From Trematomus loennbergii (lineage: Eukaryota > Chordata > Actinopteri > Perciformes > Nototheniidae), in contig JAAOOA010000048.1 of NCBI GenBank assembly GCA_012861695.1, positions 2,179,018-2,243,017 of the forward strand: DNA of 64,000 bases. Reading direction: 5' to 3'. Positions 48,347-58,936 of the stretch are shown here, in pieces (within the stretch, counting starts at the first letter, position 1; every line of letters begins with the position of its first letter). A program made the position numbers and the translations under genes. The notes beneath the pieces were generated by a model that was not told where the DNA came from, did not search any database, and worked only from the letters and a program-made list of their open reading frames with translations.

Positions 48347-48929
48347 CACATGTGTCAAACTCAAGGCCCGGGGCCAAATCAGGCCCTTGGTGGATTTAAT
48401 TCGGCCCGCAGGATAATTTTAATTACTATTAGATCTGGCCCGCTGGTATATTGCACGCACACCTTCACGCATCCTGAGGGTCTCCTCAGCTCAGAGCCTG
48501 ACCCCAAACATTGATGACCTTGCACCCAAGATGAGATGCCTAGTATCTGAACTAGCATCACAGAGCAGCAACCTGAGTTTACATGGATGTTTCCTTCTGC
48601 ACTTTCTTTCTTGAAACAACAGGACATGTTTGGTTCTTCTTTGAGGGAAATAGTTTTGTTGAAGCTGTTGTTGGCCTGTGGAGAAATGTAATCATAAGAA
48701 ATGACTCTGGAAAAGCTGCAGATAGAGCCATAAGAAATGAATGCAACTGATTATTTAATGTTTAATGTTGTTTTTATAGGCAATCATTTAAGCTTTGTTA
48801 GTTCCAGGTTTAATATGTGCAATAAGTTCATTTCAATACGTTTTGTAATAAACATTGAACCAGTCCGGCCCTCGACTAGTGCCCATTTTTTTATTTTGGC
48901 CCACTGTGTATTTGAGTTTGACCCCCCTG
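48347..48929. mobile_element. Family C hAT-type element, copy 2 (opposite orientation)
   Basis: Ends 'cacatgtgtcaaactcaagg' and 'gagtttgacccccctg'. 8-bp duplication 'ctctaaac'/'ctctaaaa' with one mismatch (48339-48346, 48930-48937). The body is the reverse complement of 17812-18399. The 82-aa minus-strand frame inside (48379-48627) resembles the matching plus-strand frame in copy 1 but is short and has no known domain. Confidence 0.9.
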
Positions 48930-48937
48930 CTCTAAAA

Positions 48938-49433
48938 GCATTGTTTAACCTTTTGAAGAACTGTGAACCATGAAGAAGTGTAACTCTTAACCCCTGCCAG
49001 TGTGGGTGTCAGGCTACATCCATTTATCTACATAAAACCAAGGTGATGACCTCCAATGTTAATGTAACCTTTTCACATGTTTCCCAAATACCAGGCTTTG
49101 CAATGTCAACAGATTCTGCAGAACAGCTTCATTATGAGGGCAAGTGGATGCTAAAGGTCCCTTGATCTCTGAGTCAAATCTGGGTCATGGACATAAAGGG
49201 ACTCCCTGCACAGTAAATGGATCATATACAGTAAGAATAAGTGTATAGGGAGTGCTTGAGTTTGTTTAACGGTGAAAAATCAATTTCACAGGATGGAATA
49301 AAGCCAGGGAACATGCAGGGTTGCATTTAGACCATAATACAGAATATGTTTTAAGACACTTTCTAACCTTAACACATTCTTTACCATATAGGATTTAGAG
49401 CATATCATGTTAGAAAAACCACCATGAATCTTT
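48938..49433. other. No gene or repeat recognised
   Basis: Short frames only. Confidence 0.4.
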
Positions 49434-49540
49434 AAAGGGGCCTTTTTAAGCTCATTGTGGTTGTATGTTGTACCTCTGTGTGACATGTCTCCATGCTTCA
49501 ATGTCCAACAAGGAAAGGGAAACACAAAAGGGCCTCTTTT
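49434..49540 (+). mobile_element. Family A MITE, strongly deleted copy
   Basis: 'aaaggggcctttttaagctc', 'catgtctccatgcttcaatg' joined to 'aaggaaagggaaacac' and 'agggcctcttttaag'. Confidence 0.75.
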
Positions 49541-50070
49541 AAGTAGATATTTTGCGTTCGCAGGGTCTCATATAAATAGTTTTGGTAACACTTTAAGGTT
49601 ACATAGTAACACTATTAAGGTACACATGTTCACCATCAACTAGTTGCTAATTAACATGCATATTAGCAGTATATTGGCTCTTTATTAGTCATTATAAAAC
49701 ACGTATTAATGCCTTATTCTACATGACCATATTCTACAAGTAATAAGCCATTAGTTGAGAGTTTTTTAGTGCTTATTTATTGCAAGTAAGGAAGTTCTTG
49801 TTGTACATGAGTTTTGGTCTTAATATGCGCTGCTCAATATGGGCCTAATAAGGCAGTAGTACCACAAGAATAGTAATTCTCCATAATAACACCTAACAGA
49901 TATGATCTATTCTTATGTAACAAGACATGAAACTATAAGTGTTAATTGTGTCTAAATAACTCAACATTAGGTATTTCAAACTCAGAACATGTTCCCTATT
50001 TTAAAGTGAAGTATTGTTCATAATAAACAAGCTAGTTTGACTCTAATATGCATGTTGTTATTTATCTTCT

Positions 50071-50146
50071 TTACCTGCTTGTAAAGCGCTTTGAGCACCA
50101 GGAAAAGCGCTATATAAATAACATTTATTATTATTATTATTATTAT
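50071..50146 (+). mobile_element. LINE-type 3' tail inside the hAT element
   Basis: 'cttgtaaagcgctttgagca', 'gcgctatataaataacattt' and then an ATT trinucleotide run. Confidence 0.7.
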
Positions 50147-50185
50147 GTTAATTAACAACTAGTTGATGGTGAATAAGTGTACATT

Positions 50186-50673
50186 AAAGGGGACCTATCA
50201 TGCAAAATGCACTTTGTACGTCTTTTCTACATGAATATGTGTCCCCGGTGTTCCAGGGAACTCACCAAGTGTCAGAAAACACAACCCTCTCTATTTTCCT
50301 CCATACCCAAATCTCTAAAAAAGGGGCTGCAACGGATCTGATAAAAACTGATCCAGATTTGAACACTGTCCTGACGTCAGGACGGTGGCGCTACGGCTAT
50401 TGGGCCAACTCCACCAATCAGGAGGAGACAGCCACGGCATTGCCGTTCGAAAGCGCTGGAGACGCTGTAGTACATATGCCAGGCCTGTAGATGGTGCTGT
50501 TCTCACTGAATCAACCCTTGCAAAAACAGAGCTAAAAATGTCAAATGAGCAAAATGAGGCATGGCTAAAATGCATGATCTGTTTGGTATTTTGAAAAAAA
50601 AAAGTATAAATATGCCTTATATAGGTATGGTCCTACACTATATTATTCAAATATAGCATGATAGGTCCACTTT
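50186..50673 (+). mobile_element. Family D MITE, copy 2, nested in a hAT TIR
   Basis: Ends 'aaaggggacctatcatgc' and 'gcatgataggtccacttt'. The body is almost identical to the inverted copy at 40145-40637. Its removal restores a continuous hAT right end. Confidence 0.9.
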
Positions 50674-51472
50674 AATATAAAGTGTAACCATAGTTTTTTA
50701 TCACAGAACTTTGCATAGCAGTAACCAAACAAAATGAAAAGATGAGGACCTCATTTGTAAATGAACCATTGTAAATCTCAGATTCAGATCAAATCTCTTT
50801 AACACACGGGTGCATTGAAGAAACCTCGCCTAAAGAGTCACTCTCCTCTGCCTCCCTTGTGACTTAAACGTCTTAAAAGGAGTCTTGTTTGTGAAAGCAT
50901 AAATAACTCCTTTACTTACGTGTGCTCCAGAGCTGACAGGCGACTAATGACTCAAGACAAGTGTTTCTTGCGAACAGCTTCATGAATTAGTCATAGCCTT
51001 CTTTTGACCGGTGCGCCGATCCAATCTGAGCGAGCCTCCGTTCCTCCTGAGGACCACAGAGGTCACGCAAGGTGAGAGGTTGCACACTTAAGACGTCTTG
51101 CAGTGAAGAGCTGCAGATTTGTGGTTGATGTTAGCAATCAGCTGATCGTGTTATGTGCCCTAATATACAATTTCATGCATTTGAATTATAGAACTTGTAT
51201 TTGCTCGATACGTCACTAAATGAAGGGCTTTGTACTTATACATTCAGCAAAGATTAGAAAGCGGTGACGACCACAATGGTTTTCCACAAACATGAATCAG
51301 TTCCTCCTAAAACATGTTTTATTTTCAGGAGTCCAGTTTAATATTTAGCTTTTGGATTATCGCACATGATCCTCAAATAACAGCAAAGTTGAATGGTCCT
51401 AAATTGTAGTGTAGAAATTAAGTAATGTACATACTATAGATAGGGTGGGATAAAATGACTGTTTTTGATGTG

Positions 51473-51508
51473 CACATGCCTGCAGGATGTCTTGCCTGCA
51501 GGCATGTG
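51473..51508. repeat. Perfect 14-bp inverted repeat, 8-base loop
   Basis: 'cacatgcctgcagg' and 'cctgcaggcatgtg'. Pairing continues outward with one mismatch. Confidence 0.95.
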
Positions 51509-51758
51509 TACAGATAGAGCTCAAAGGAGACTTGTACAGCTGCCCTTTGGCACTACTATTAGAGAAGTGCCCTTTTTCCATCGTGCATGTTCTTTTTACC
51601 TCACATCTGATTGGCTAAGGCACCTCTGTGTTGAAAATCTGTGGGTTAACCCTTTATGACCTGGGGTACATGCCTGCAAACAGATGTATTGATCCTTAAT
51701 GAATCGTCATGTAGTGTTTTGAAGCAACATCAATCATGGGCATTTCCAAAACCACCGC

Positions 51759-51781
51759 GGGGGGGGGGGGGGGGGGGGGGG
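51759..51781 (+). repeat. Run of 23 G
   Basis: Uninterrupted G homopolymer after 'ccaccgc'. It can form a G-quadruplex, and its length is prone to sequencing error. Confidence 0.9.
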
Positions 51782-52053
51782 TGCTAGTGGATCGCCGGAG
51801 CTGTATTAGATTAACATTAACATGCTTATTGTAGTTGTAGTGCACTGCATTGCGGCCTGTAGCACCATATGTGTGGGCTGGACCTGTAACAGGAAAGTAG
51901 TGAGCAGAGGGTAGAATTGTCGATTCTTGTTCTGTTTGCTGTGACTATCTTCCTCACCCTCTCAGACTTTCAGTTGCGCGCTACGCTACCATGGAAACCA
52001 AACAATGGTGTAGCTGTATTAAAGTCCGAGTGGAAACAGTCCTGAGTATCTGA

Positions 52054-52166
52054 TTTTGTCAGAAATCGGGAGAAATGCGGGAGAAATATGACCCCGGGAG
52101 GAAACCGGGAGAGGGCAATGAAAATCGGGAGTCTCCCGCGAAAATCGGGAGGGTTGGCAAGTATGA
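52054..52166. mobile_element. Likely hAT-type end (CATACTTGCCAACCCTCCCG, inverted)
   Basis: 'cgggagggttggcaagtatg' at the right with repeated 'aatcggga' words is a terminus seen in many vertebrate hAT copies. The matching left end was not found, so this is a truncated copy. Confidence 0.5.
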
Positions 52167-54085
52167 TCATGGGTTTGTTTTAAATGCATACGTTTTAATC
52201 CGCTTTTAACACGGTCACAAAAGTAGTCATACCAGGCATGTATTTATTTAATTATAAACAGAAACCGCCAGCGTGCCCTTTTATAGATTTGGACCGCCTG
52301 CCCCCAAGTCCTCTGCCAAGCTGCTTACCTGAACTTCATCTGTAAATGTAATTCAAAACTAAAATGGTCCAACATCAAGTATTGCGTCGCTGACCACAAG
52401 TCTTTACACTGTCTTGTAATTTGCTTTTATTTAAAGGAATCAATCTTATAAATACAGTATATAAAATATATATTTATTTATGGTTGGCATTCATTAATAG
52501 ATTAACTTAATAGCTTTCTTTATAAATATGAGAGGTTTTCTACATATTTAAACTCAATTACTAAAACAATATGCAATGCTAATGGGAAAAACACTCACTA
52601 ATTCATTACCCGCTTGTGTTTTATGATGCCTGCAATAATGACTGCACATTATAATGTTACCAAAGGGCCTTAATGAACAGAACCGAGTGTAAAGGGGTCC
52701 ACAGAGCACAACACGGAGTGTAATTATTGTGTCCTACAATGAAAAATGATTCTCATGAAGACGAAAATGGCAAATTGGGTCATGTTTTTTGCCACTCCAG
52801 GCCAAATGTTATTTCAAATCAATGGAGTTATTCCCCCCGTGTCTGTAAATTAATAATCAGGATCTTTATTGTTGATTTCTACAGAGAAGTAGTGATTTAA
52901 CCTACTTAAAATGTACTGTGACGTGATGGTTACACATGTGTTGTGCTACATCAGAGACAGTACTGTAAATAAGAAATGCCTTTAGCCTCCAGTATATCAG
53001 CTATTTGTTTGCACTTAGACTAGGGCTTCAAAGCCACACGTTTTATTGCATGTGTTCCTGTTTCAGCTTGTTTTTTTTTTAAAGTGACACTTAGCCTGAA
53101 GAAGATATTTTTAGGCTGCTAAGGTTCTAAGACAAAAACAGGGACAGTCAATCAATGGTAACCTCACCTTAAAATATACTCTGCTTATCATCTATTTTAC
53201 TCTAGATGGGACCATCATGCTTTATTGGAGAAAACTCGTACCATAAACTCGTCAGAAAAACATTTTATACTTTAAGTGAGAAGAAGGTTCATTTTCTCAT
53301 ATAACCACTTTTCAGACCCAGATGTTTCAGTTTTTATTGCACCGTGTTTTTTGGGTGAGCTAGTATCGCATGTAGCAAGGAGTTAGCAGTTAGCATTATC
53401 AAAGTAGTGCCACCTACAGAAACAAAAATAAACAATTAAAGCACAGTGAATCCACTTTTTTGTATAATGTGTAATGACCCTGGATCTGGATAATTAGGAA
53501 GGACTTAGGTTCAGTCTCGCAATTCTTAGCTGTCTTTGGCAAATCGGTTGGACTAAATTCAATCTAAGCTACCTGCAGAGCATTACATTACAATTACAAT
53601 TAACGGCTGGTGGAGACCAAAGCAGGGCTACAAGGAAAGTGAATATTATAAATTCCAATTAAAATCTCATAGTGATATACAGTACAGTAGGATGGCTTTA
53701 TTGATCTCATTTTAGAGATCCTCCTCCCCTGCTGGCTTTTAGTCAACACAATTTGATAAGCGATGTCTGGGAAGCGTAGAGCAGAAAGTCCTTCTGTCAG
53801 ATCTTAGCACTTTCGAGGTCACAAAAACAATAGTCCATCGTCCAGACTCTCTGAGGTTAATTTATACATAAATAAAAGCCATCAGCCATGTCATGTCTTG
53901 ACTGCAAAGTGGGTAAAATGGTGGCACATTTATCAGAGATTGTGTGATACTTAACTGAGCAGTCGTGTAATAACAAATTCCCACCTCCAGGATGGGTCAT
54001 ATGGGACGTAGGACTGCGGAGGTTGAGAGCATCACGACCCGCTGTGCCCGCGAAGTCACAGAAGAGTCACAATCTGTGGGACAGA
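52167..54085. other. No gene or repeat recognised
   Basis: AT-rich, unusually poor in open frames. Confidence 0.4.
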
Positions 54086-54122
54086 TGGGAGGGATGGGAG
54101 GGAGGGGAGGGAGGGGAGGGAG
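54086..54122 (+). repeat. GGGA-rich short tandem run
   Basis: 'gggaggga' and 'ggggaggg' repeated. Confidence 0.9.
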
Positions 54123-54280
54123 TCATCTGCTCTCACCGTGGAGAGAAGGGCAACCTTTGTGTAATTGGACTGAAGGTCTCTGAGGGTTAGCTGCTGAGCT
54201 CACTCTGAAACCTGTAGCTGAGAACCAAAGATACTGTGTTTCCCTGATCTTTACCCTGCTGGAATAGAGAATTATTAATA

Positions 54281-54538
54281 TCTACCTATTACCTATCTAC
54301 CTATCTACCTATCTACCTATCTACCTATCTACCTATCTACCTATCTACCTATCTACCTATCTACCTATCTACCTACCTATCTACCTACCTACCTATCTAC
54401 CTCTACCTACCTACCTACCTACCTACCTACCTACCTACCTACCTACCTACCTACCTACCTACCTACCTACCTACCTACCTACCTACCTACCTACCTACCT
54501 ACCTACCTACCTACCTACCTACCTACCTACCTACCTAT
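54281..54538 (+). repeat. (CTAC)n/(CTAT)n tetranucleotide array, two phases
   Basis: The left block to about 54400 alternates 'ctac' and 'ctat' as an 8-bp period. The right block is almost pure 'ctac'. Confidence 0.97.
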
Positions 54539-55211
54539 TAATATTAATTGTTGTATGTCTATTGAGTATTAAATGCCGGCTGTTTGTTAAACTGAACAAT
54601 GGTTCCTCTGTTTTTATTCTTCTACTCATCCTTAAAAAAAAAACATTTTACTTGTTCATATATATATTAAATAATTATATTGGTAGTAAGTGAGTGTTAC
54701 ATATTATGTCACATATGTCCAAACTTACCATTTTCAATACACATTAATGTATAGGTCGCCCAAATTGACAGTGATCCCTCAAAAGAGAAAAAACATACAA
54801 TAAATGTAACAAAATCATTTAAAAAAAAAAATACAGAAACAACATTAGTAGTAAATAATACAACATTTAAAGAAACAATACTGTGAAGTCGATGGATCTC
54901 AACGAGCAGAGCATCTTTGAAAAAAATAATTTAATATGCACACGTCCAGAAACATCTCCTCCCCTCAGTTTTCCACATGTTGACGGCCCCTCTCTGTCAA
55001 TACTACATATATTATTCGATGTCTGCTGTCCGTCAAAGTCTCTCTCTCTCGATGGACCCAGGGTAATATTTGCTAATGAGCATGCTTCTCTGCTGCATGG
55101 CAACAGTGCCAGCGCCACAGAGTGTGAAGCAGGAGTGGCACCCCTGACACCATCCCATAATACAAGGCTGATGATCTGCGATGCATAATGCAGTGGCATA
55201 AACCCTCATCC
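54539..55211. other. No gene recognised
   Basis: Opposed frames at 54867-55199 show no domain. Confidence 0.4.
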
Positions 55212-55214
55212 AGC

Positions 55215-55250
<36 letters not shown>

Positions 55251-55332
55251 CGTCTGTCTCTCTGTCTGTCTATCTGTCTGTCTGTCTGTCTCTCCGTCTG
55301 TCTCTCTGTCTGTCTATCGTCTGTCGTCTGTC

Positions 55333-55364
<32 letters not shown>

Positions 55365-55421
55365 CGTCTGTCTGTCCTATCTGCCTGTCTGTCTGTGTCT
55401 GTCTCTCCGTCTGTCTGTCTC

Positions 55422-55472
<51 letters not shown>

Positions 55473-55502
55473 GTCTGTCTGTCTATCTGTCTATCGTCTG
55501 TC

Positions 55503-55538
<36 letters not shown>

Positions 55539-55554
55539 GTCTGTCGTCTGTCTA

Positions 55555-55589
<35 letters not shown>

Positions 55590-56173
55590 GCCTGTCTGTC
55601 TGTGTCTCCCTCTGTCTCTCCCTCTATATGTCTGTCTCTCTCTCCCTCCTCTATCTGTCGGTCGGTCTGTCTCTCGTCTGTCTGTCTGTCTCTCGTCTGT
55701 CTGTGTCTCTCTCTGTCTCTCCCCTGTCTGCCTGTCTGTCTGTCGATCGGTCTGTCTCTCCGTCTGTCTGTCTCTCCGTCTGTCTGTCTGTCTGTCTGCC
55801 TGTCTGTCGATCGGTCTGTCTGTGTTCTCCCTCTGTCTGTGTCTCCCCTCTGTCTGGTCTGTCGATCGGTCTGTCTGTCTGTCTATCTGGTCTGTCGTTG
55901 TCTCTCTGTCTGCCTGTCTGTCTGTCTGTCGATCGGTCTGTCTTCCGTCTGTCTGTCTGTCTGCCTGTCTGTCGATCGGTCTGTCTGTGTCTCTCCCTCT
56001 GTCTGTGTCCCTCTGTCTGTCTGTCTGTCTGTCTGTCGATCGGTCTGTCTCTCCGTCTGTCTGTCTCTCCCTCTATCTGTCTGTCTGTCTGTCCGTCTGT
56101 CTGTCTCTCCTCTATCTATCTGTCTGTCTGTCCGTCTGTCCGTCTGTCTGTCTGTCTGTCCGTCTGTCTGTCT
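55212..56173 (+). repeat. (CTGT)n array, about 960 bp, with CGATCG higher-order motif
   Basis: Imperfect 'ctgt' tetranucleotides with 'ctct', 'ctat' and 'ccgt' variants. From about 55744 a 'gtcgatcggtctgtct' block recurs six times. The 351-aa open frame and its shadows are SVCLSVCL-type periodic translations, not a protein. Confidence 0.97.
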
Positions 56174-56308
56174 TCCATGTCACTATCTTGTCTTCTCATT
56201 TTGCTGTAACCCCATCATATACAACGTTGTGTTTACTCTGTAAAGCCCACTGAGACTAATGTGTTTTGTGATATTGGGCTATACAAATAAAGTTTGATTT
56301 GATTTGAT
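56174..56308 (+). mobile_element. Retroelement 3' tail
   Basis: 'cccactgagactaatgtg', 'gatattgggctatacaaata' and a 'tttgatttga' tail form a typical fish LINE or SINE 3' end. The CTGT array lies immediately 5' of it. Confidence 0.7.
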
Positions 56309-56434
56309 GTCTCACTCTCTGCAGCCCCCGTGTTTCTGAGTGATCCATCCCATCTGGTTTTATTCACGTCTCTCTGCCCTCATTAACATCCCATATCCAA
56401 ATCAGAAGAAGAGACAGATGAAAAGAGAAGAAAT

Positions 56435-56880
56435 CAATCAATCAGTCAAAGTGTATTGATATAGCTCAATATCACACATCTTACATTTGTCTCAGTGGAC
56501 TTTACAGTTTGTACAGAATATCAATAGATCAGAATCAGAATACCTTTATTAGTCCCACAGAGGGGAAATGTACATTGTTGCAGCAGAAAAGAGCCAAAGA
56601 CAGCTTAATGTTAACTAAGAAGAATGCATAAAAAAGTATTAAAGATTAAAAAAAACTATAATAAAAGAAAAATACACAATATGACACCCTCTGTCCTTAG
56701 ACCCTCACATCGGACAAGGAAACACTTCCAAAGAAACCCCCACAGTTAACTGGGGAAAAATGGAAGAAACCTCTGGGAGACCACCAGAGGAGGGTCCCTC
56801 TCTCAGACGTGCGATAGATGCCGTGTGTAAATGAAAAAGATAATACATTTACAACATAGGTCGTCCAAATGCTTGAAATT
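56435..56880 (-). mobile_element. Same retroelement family, reverse orientation, split by another tail
   Basis: 'aatcaatcaatcagtcaaag', 'atagctcaatatcacaca' and 'tctcagtggactttacag' are the reverse complement of the preceding tail. It continues at about 56686 with 'accctcacatcggacaagg', 'ggaagaaacctctgggag' and 'gaggagggtccctctctc'. The gap at 56521-56685 holds 'agaatacctttattagtccc', a different LINE tail. Confidence 0.65.
56521..56685 (-). mobile_element. LINE-type 3' tail inserted in the above
   Basis: 'atcagaatcagaataccttt', 'attagtcccacagagggg' and an A-rich run. Confidence 0.6.
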
Positions 56881-57069
56881 GCACGTGTCTATAAACAAGA
56901 AGATGAATCCAGGTGGATGTCAACAATCCAACCAAAGAAAAAAAATACTATATGGATAAAGCTTGGTCCAGGTGGACACTGGAAAGAACGCTGCAACGAA
57001 ACAAGTAAACGAATAATAAAAACAAGGTGTTTTCGCTTGTAATAAGTCAATCAAATCTGCCAATAGAAC

Positions 57070-57550
57070 TTCAATCAGGAGAGACGGTTTTGATGTAATA
57101 ATACATATTTATTGCGCAGATGCACAAATGAATGCAATGGTAATTTTGGTGATTAGGCCCCGTTGTGCAGGAAGTATCATTCGGGAGGGTAGAACCGATC
57201 CGATGAAACCCCCCTGGGGTCTAGACACTGGTGGTGGTGAATGGATAGTTGGGTCGGTCTGAAGAGGAGTGGTTTAGCTTGACCCTGGATTCAGAGGGAC
57301 AGGAGGTGAAAAGGGGGTGGAGGAGGGTTGCGCCGATTCACCTGAAATGACAGCTGTCAGAGGGGGGAGAGCAGATTTAAAAGGTTTGACAGTGCGCTAT
57401 GATAGGCTCTTGGGAATAGAGCGAAGTGATTGGTTAAGCTGAAGAGTGACGCCCCGGTCACTTATTGAGAGGAGAGAGAGTAATAACATGGGAATAGAAA
57501 TACATGAATGAGTAGAGACGGTCTTCCTGGTTGAACTTGCGCTGAGCTTC
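57070..57550. mobile_element. Insertion of unknown class in family F
   Basis: Defined by comparison: copy 1 reads 'tctgccaatagaacaagtt' continuously, while here about 480 bp separate 'tctgccaatagaac' from 'aagttaacattagc'. The insert has imperfect inverted ends 'ttcaatcagga' and 'tcctggttgaa' (to about 57535). It is GC-richer than family F and has no ORF of note. Confidence 0.6.
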
Positions 57551-57754
57551 ATAAGTTAACATTAGCTTAAGATTTCCTGAAATAAGATGGGATATTTAGA
57601 TCAATCAGCTGTTGTAATTAACTTATTAACAATTTTACCAGAATCAGTAAATGTTGTTACAGAAAAAGCTACACATGTGCTTCTATTTTCTGATAATAGA
57701 TAGTTGATTTTCTAATAGAAATGTAACAAAAATACCTTTTACATCTGAGATACA

Positions 57755-57941
57755 TTACATGTTAGACGCTTTTATCCAAAGTGACTTACATACTCAATAC
57801 TGTGGGCAATCCCCACAGGAGCAATTTGGGGCTAAGTGTCTTGCCCAGGGACACAACGACATGCTGATTGCAGTGGGGTTTGAACCTGTGCCACCCTGAT
57901 CCGAACATCAACGCACTAATCCACTGCGCCACACGCCTCCC
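57755..57941 (-). mobile_element. Family G SINE, copy 2, in family F
   Basis: Same sequence as 33481-33662. Perfect 7-bp duplication 'agataca' (57748-57754, 57942-57948). Copy 1 of family F has the empty site 'catctgagatataactca'. Confidence 0.9.
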
Positions 57942-58070
57942 AGATACAACTCAGAATAAGACTGCATTGTTACGTCTAATGTTATAAGGTCCTATATCAA
58001 GTGTCAAGAGATATTCTGACTAGATATTTGACCCATACACCTGGAATATTTCAAGTTTGTGTAGTGTAAT

Positions 58071-58936
58071 AGGAGTTGGAAAATTCAGGTTAAGTCTGAA
58101 ATTAAAATTGACACAATCAAAGGTTAGAAAATGTAAAACAACATTTTTACATTTCTACAAATAGTACATATCAATGCTTTGTCGTTTGCATTGAAGCGTT
58201 ATTTTGTGTTTCGGCAGAGTTTGACAGCCTTTCACTGTTTTTAACTTCAATGCATTTCCCAGGAAGGAAGATAAATAGAAAATACCAATTTCTTAATGCT
58301 TTGAACCGATTTGAAATATCAAGGGGTCATTGAAGTCAACCAACACAAACTGTAACCTTCAAAACTTTCCCTTTAAAAGAAGCAAAAACACTAAAATGGT
58401 CTCTTTCTTCTTCCTCTTACAGATATGATTGACTGCTTTGCACGGCCCTCTTCTCCTCTGCAGCGGTGCATCATGGGAAACGGCGGAGAATCTTCAATAA
58501 CAGGTAATCACGGCTGAGCAAACAACATCAAACCATAAAGCGCCAGAACATCCAGAGCGTCCCTTCAGTCTCGCCATCACACTTCAGTATGTGGAAGAAT
58601 GAAAAAAAAAGGAAAGCCTCCCGTGGATGTGTGATCCCTCTAATGGAAAATAGTGTATAATCGAGAGGAGAGCTAGTGAGCTCATGAAAAGAGTAGTGGG
58701 GTGACATTTTCAGAGTGACGTCTGAAGTAGGATGACATTTGCAGAGAAGAAGACTCAAAGTCCCTGAGAAGAGGCCTCTGTATGTTGTATAGGAGGAGCT
58801 GGTTTCCACATCAGTTCCTCCCAGGTACACAGCATCATTCGGCTGGGAAATGTTGCACAGATGGACGATAGCATCCATGTTTGCTGTAGAGGATTATAAT
58901 CAACATGTCATCATTCATATCTATTCATTACATTAA
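58071..58936. other. Unannotated DNA with one exon-like segment
   Basis: See the candidate exon at 58423-58503. Otherwise nothing recognised. Confidence 0.4.
58423..58503 (+). other. Candidate 81-bp exon (weak)
   Basis: A strong polypyrimidine tract and acceptor ('tctttcttcttcctcttacag') precede the segment, and a donor ('acag|gtaatc') follows it. The segment is open in one frame (MIDCFARPSSPLQR then CIMGNGGESSIT) and its length is a multiple of three. An alternative acceptor 'ctcctctgcag' lies at 58462 and would leave MGNGGESSIT as a possible N-terminus. I do not recognise the peptide. Similar signals arise by chance in 64 kb, so this is only a pointer. Confidence 0.18.

Larger units (their letters stand above)
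49584..50689. mobile_element. hAT-type element with perfect 8-bp TSD, carrying two insertions
   Basis: Ends 'ggtaacacttta' and 'aaagtgtaacc'. Perfect 8-bp duplication 'atagtttt' (49576-49583, 50690-50697). Long subterminal inverted repeat: 'caccatcaactagttgctaa' on the left and 'ttaacaactagttgatggtg' on the right. A retroelement tail (50071-50146) and a family D MITE (50186-50673) were inserted near the right end. The family D copy cuts the right TIR. Confidence 0.9.
50698..52053. other. No gene; hairpin at 51473 and G run at 51759
   Basis: Contains the structures listed separately. No supported ORF. Confidence 0.4.
56985..58070. mobile_element. Family F repeat, copy 2, interrupted twice
   Basis: Matches copy 1 (22873-23353) in three pieces: 56985-57069, about 57551-57754 and 57942-58070. 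The two gaps are the insertions listed next. Landmarks are 'aacaaggtgttttcgc', 'ttcctgaaataagatgggat', 'catctgagatac' and 'ctgactagatattt'. Confidence 0.7.

Noticed and set aside
48379..48627. Short gene shared between 17995-18183 and 48379-48627
   Set aside because: The similarity is explained by both frames lying inside copies of the same hAT-type element (family C). No domain is recognisable.
50200..50490. 96-aa frame repeated at 40251-40616 as a conserved protein
   Set aside because: Both are inside nearly identical family D MITE copies, so shared peptide sequence only reflects recent transposition.
55188..56253. 351-aa serine/cysteine/leucine-rich protein and its shadows
   Set aside because: Frames through the CTGT microsatellite, with several overlapping frames equally open.
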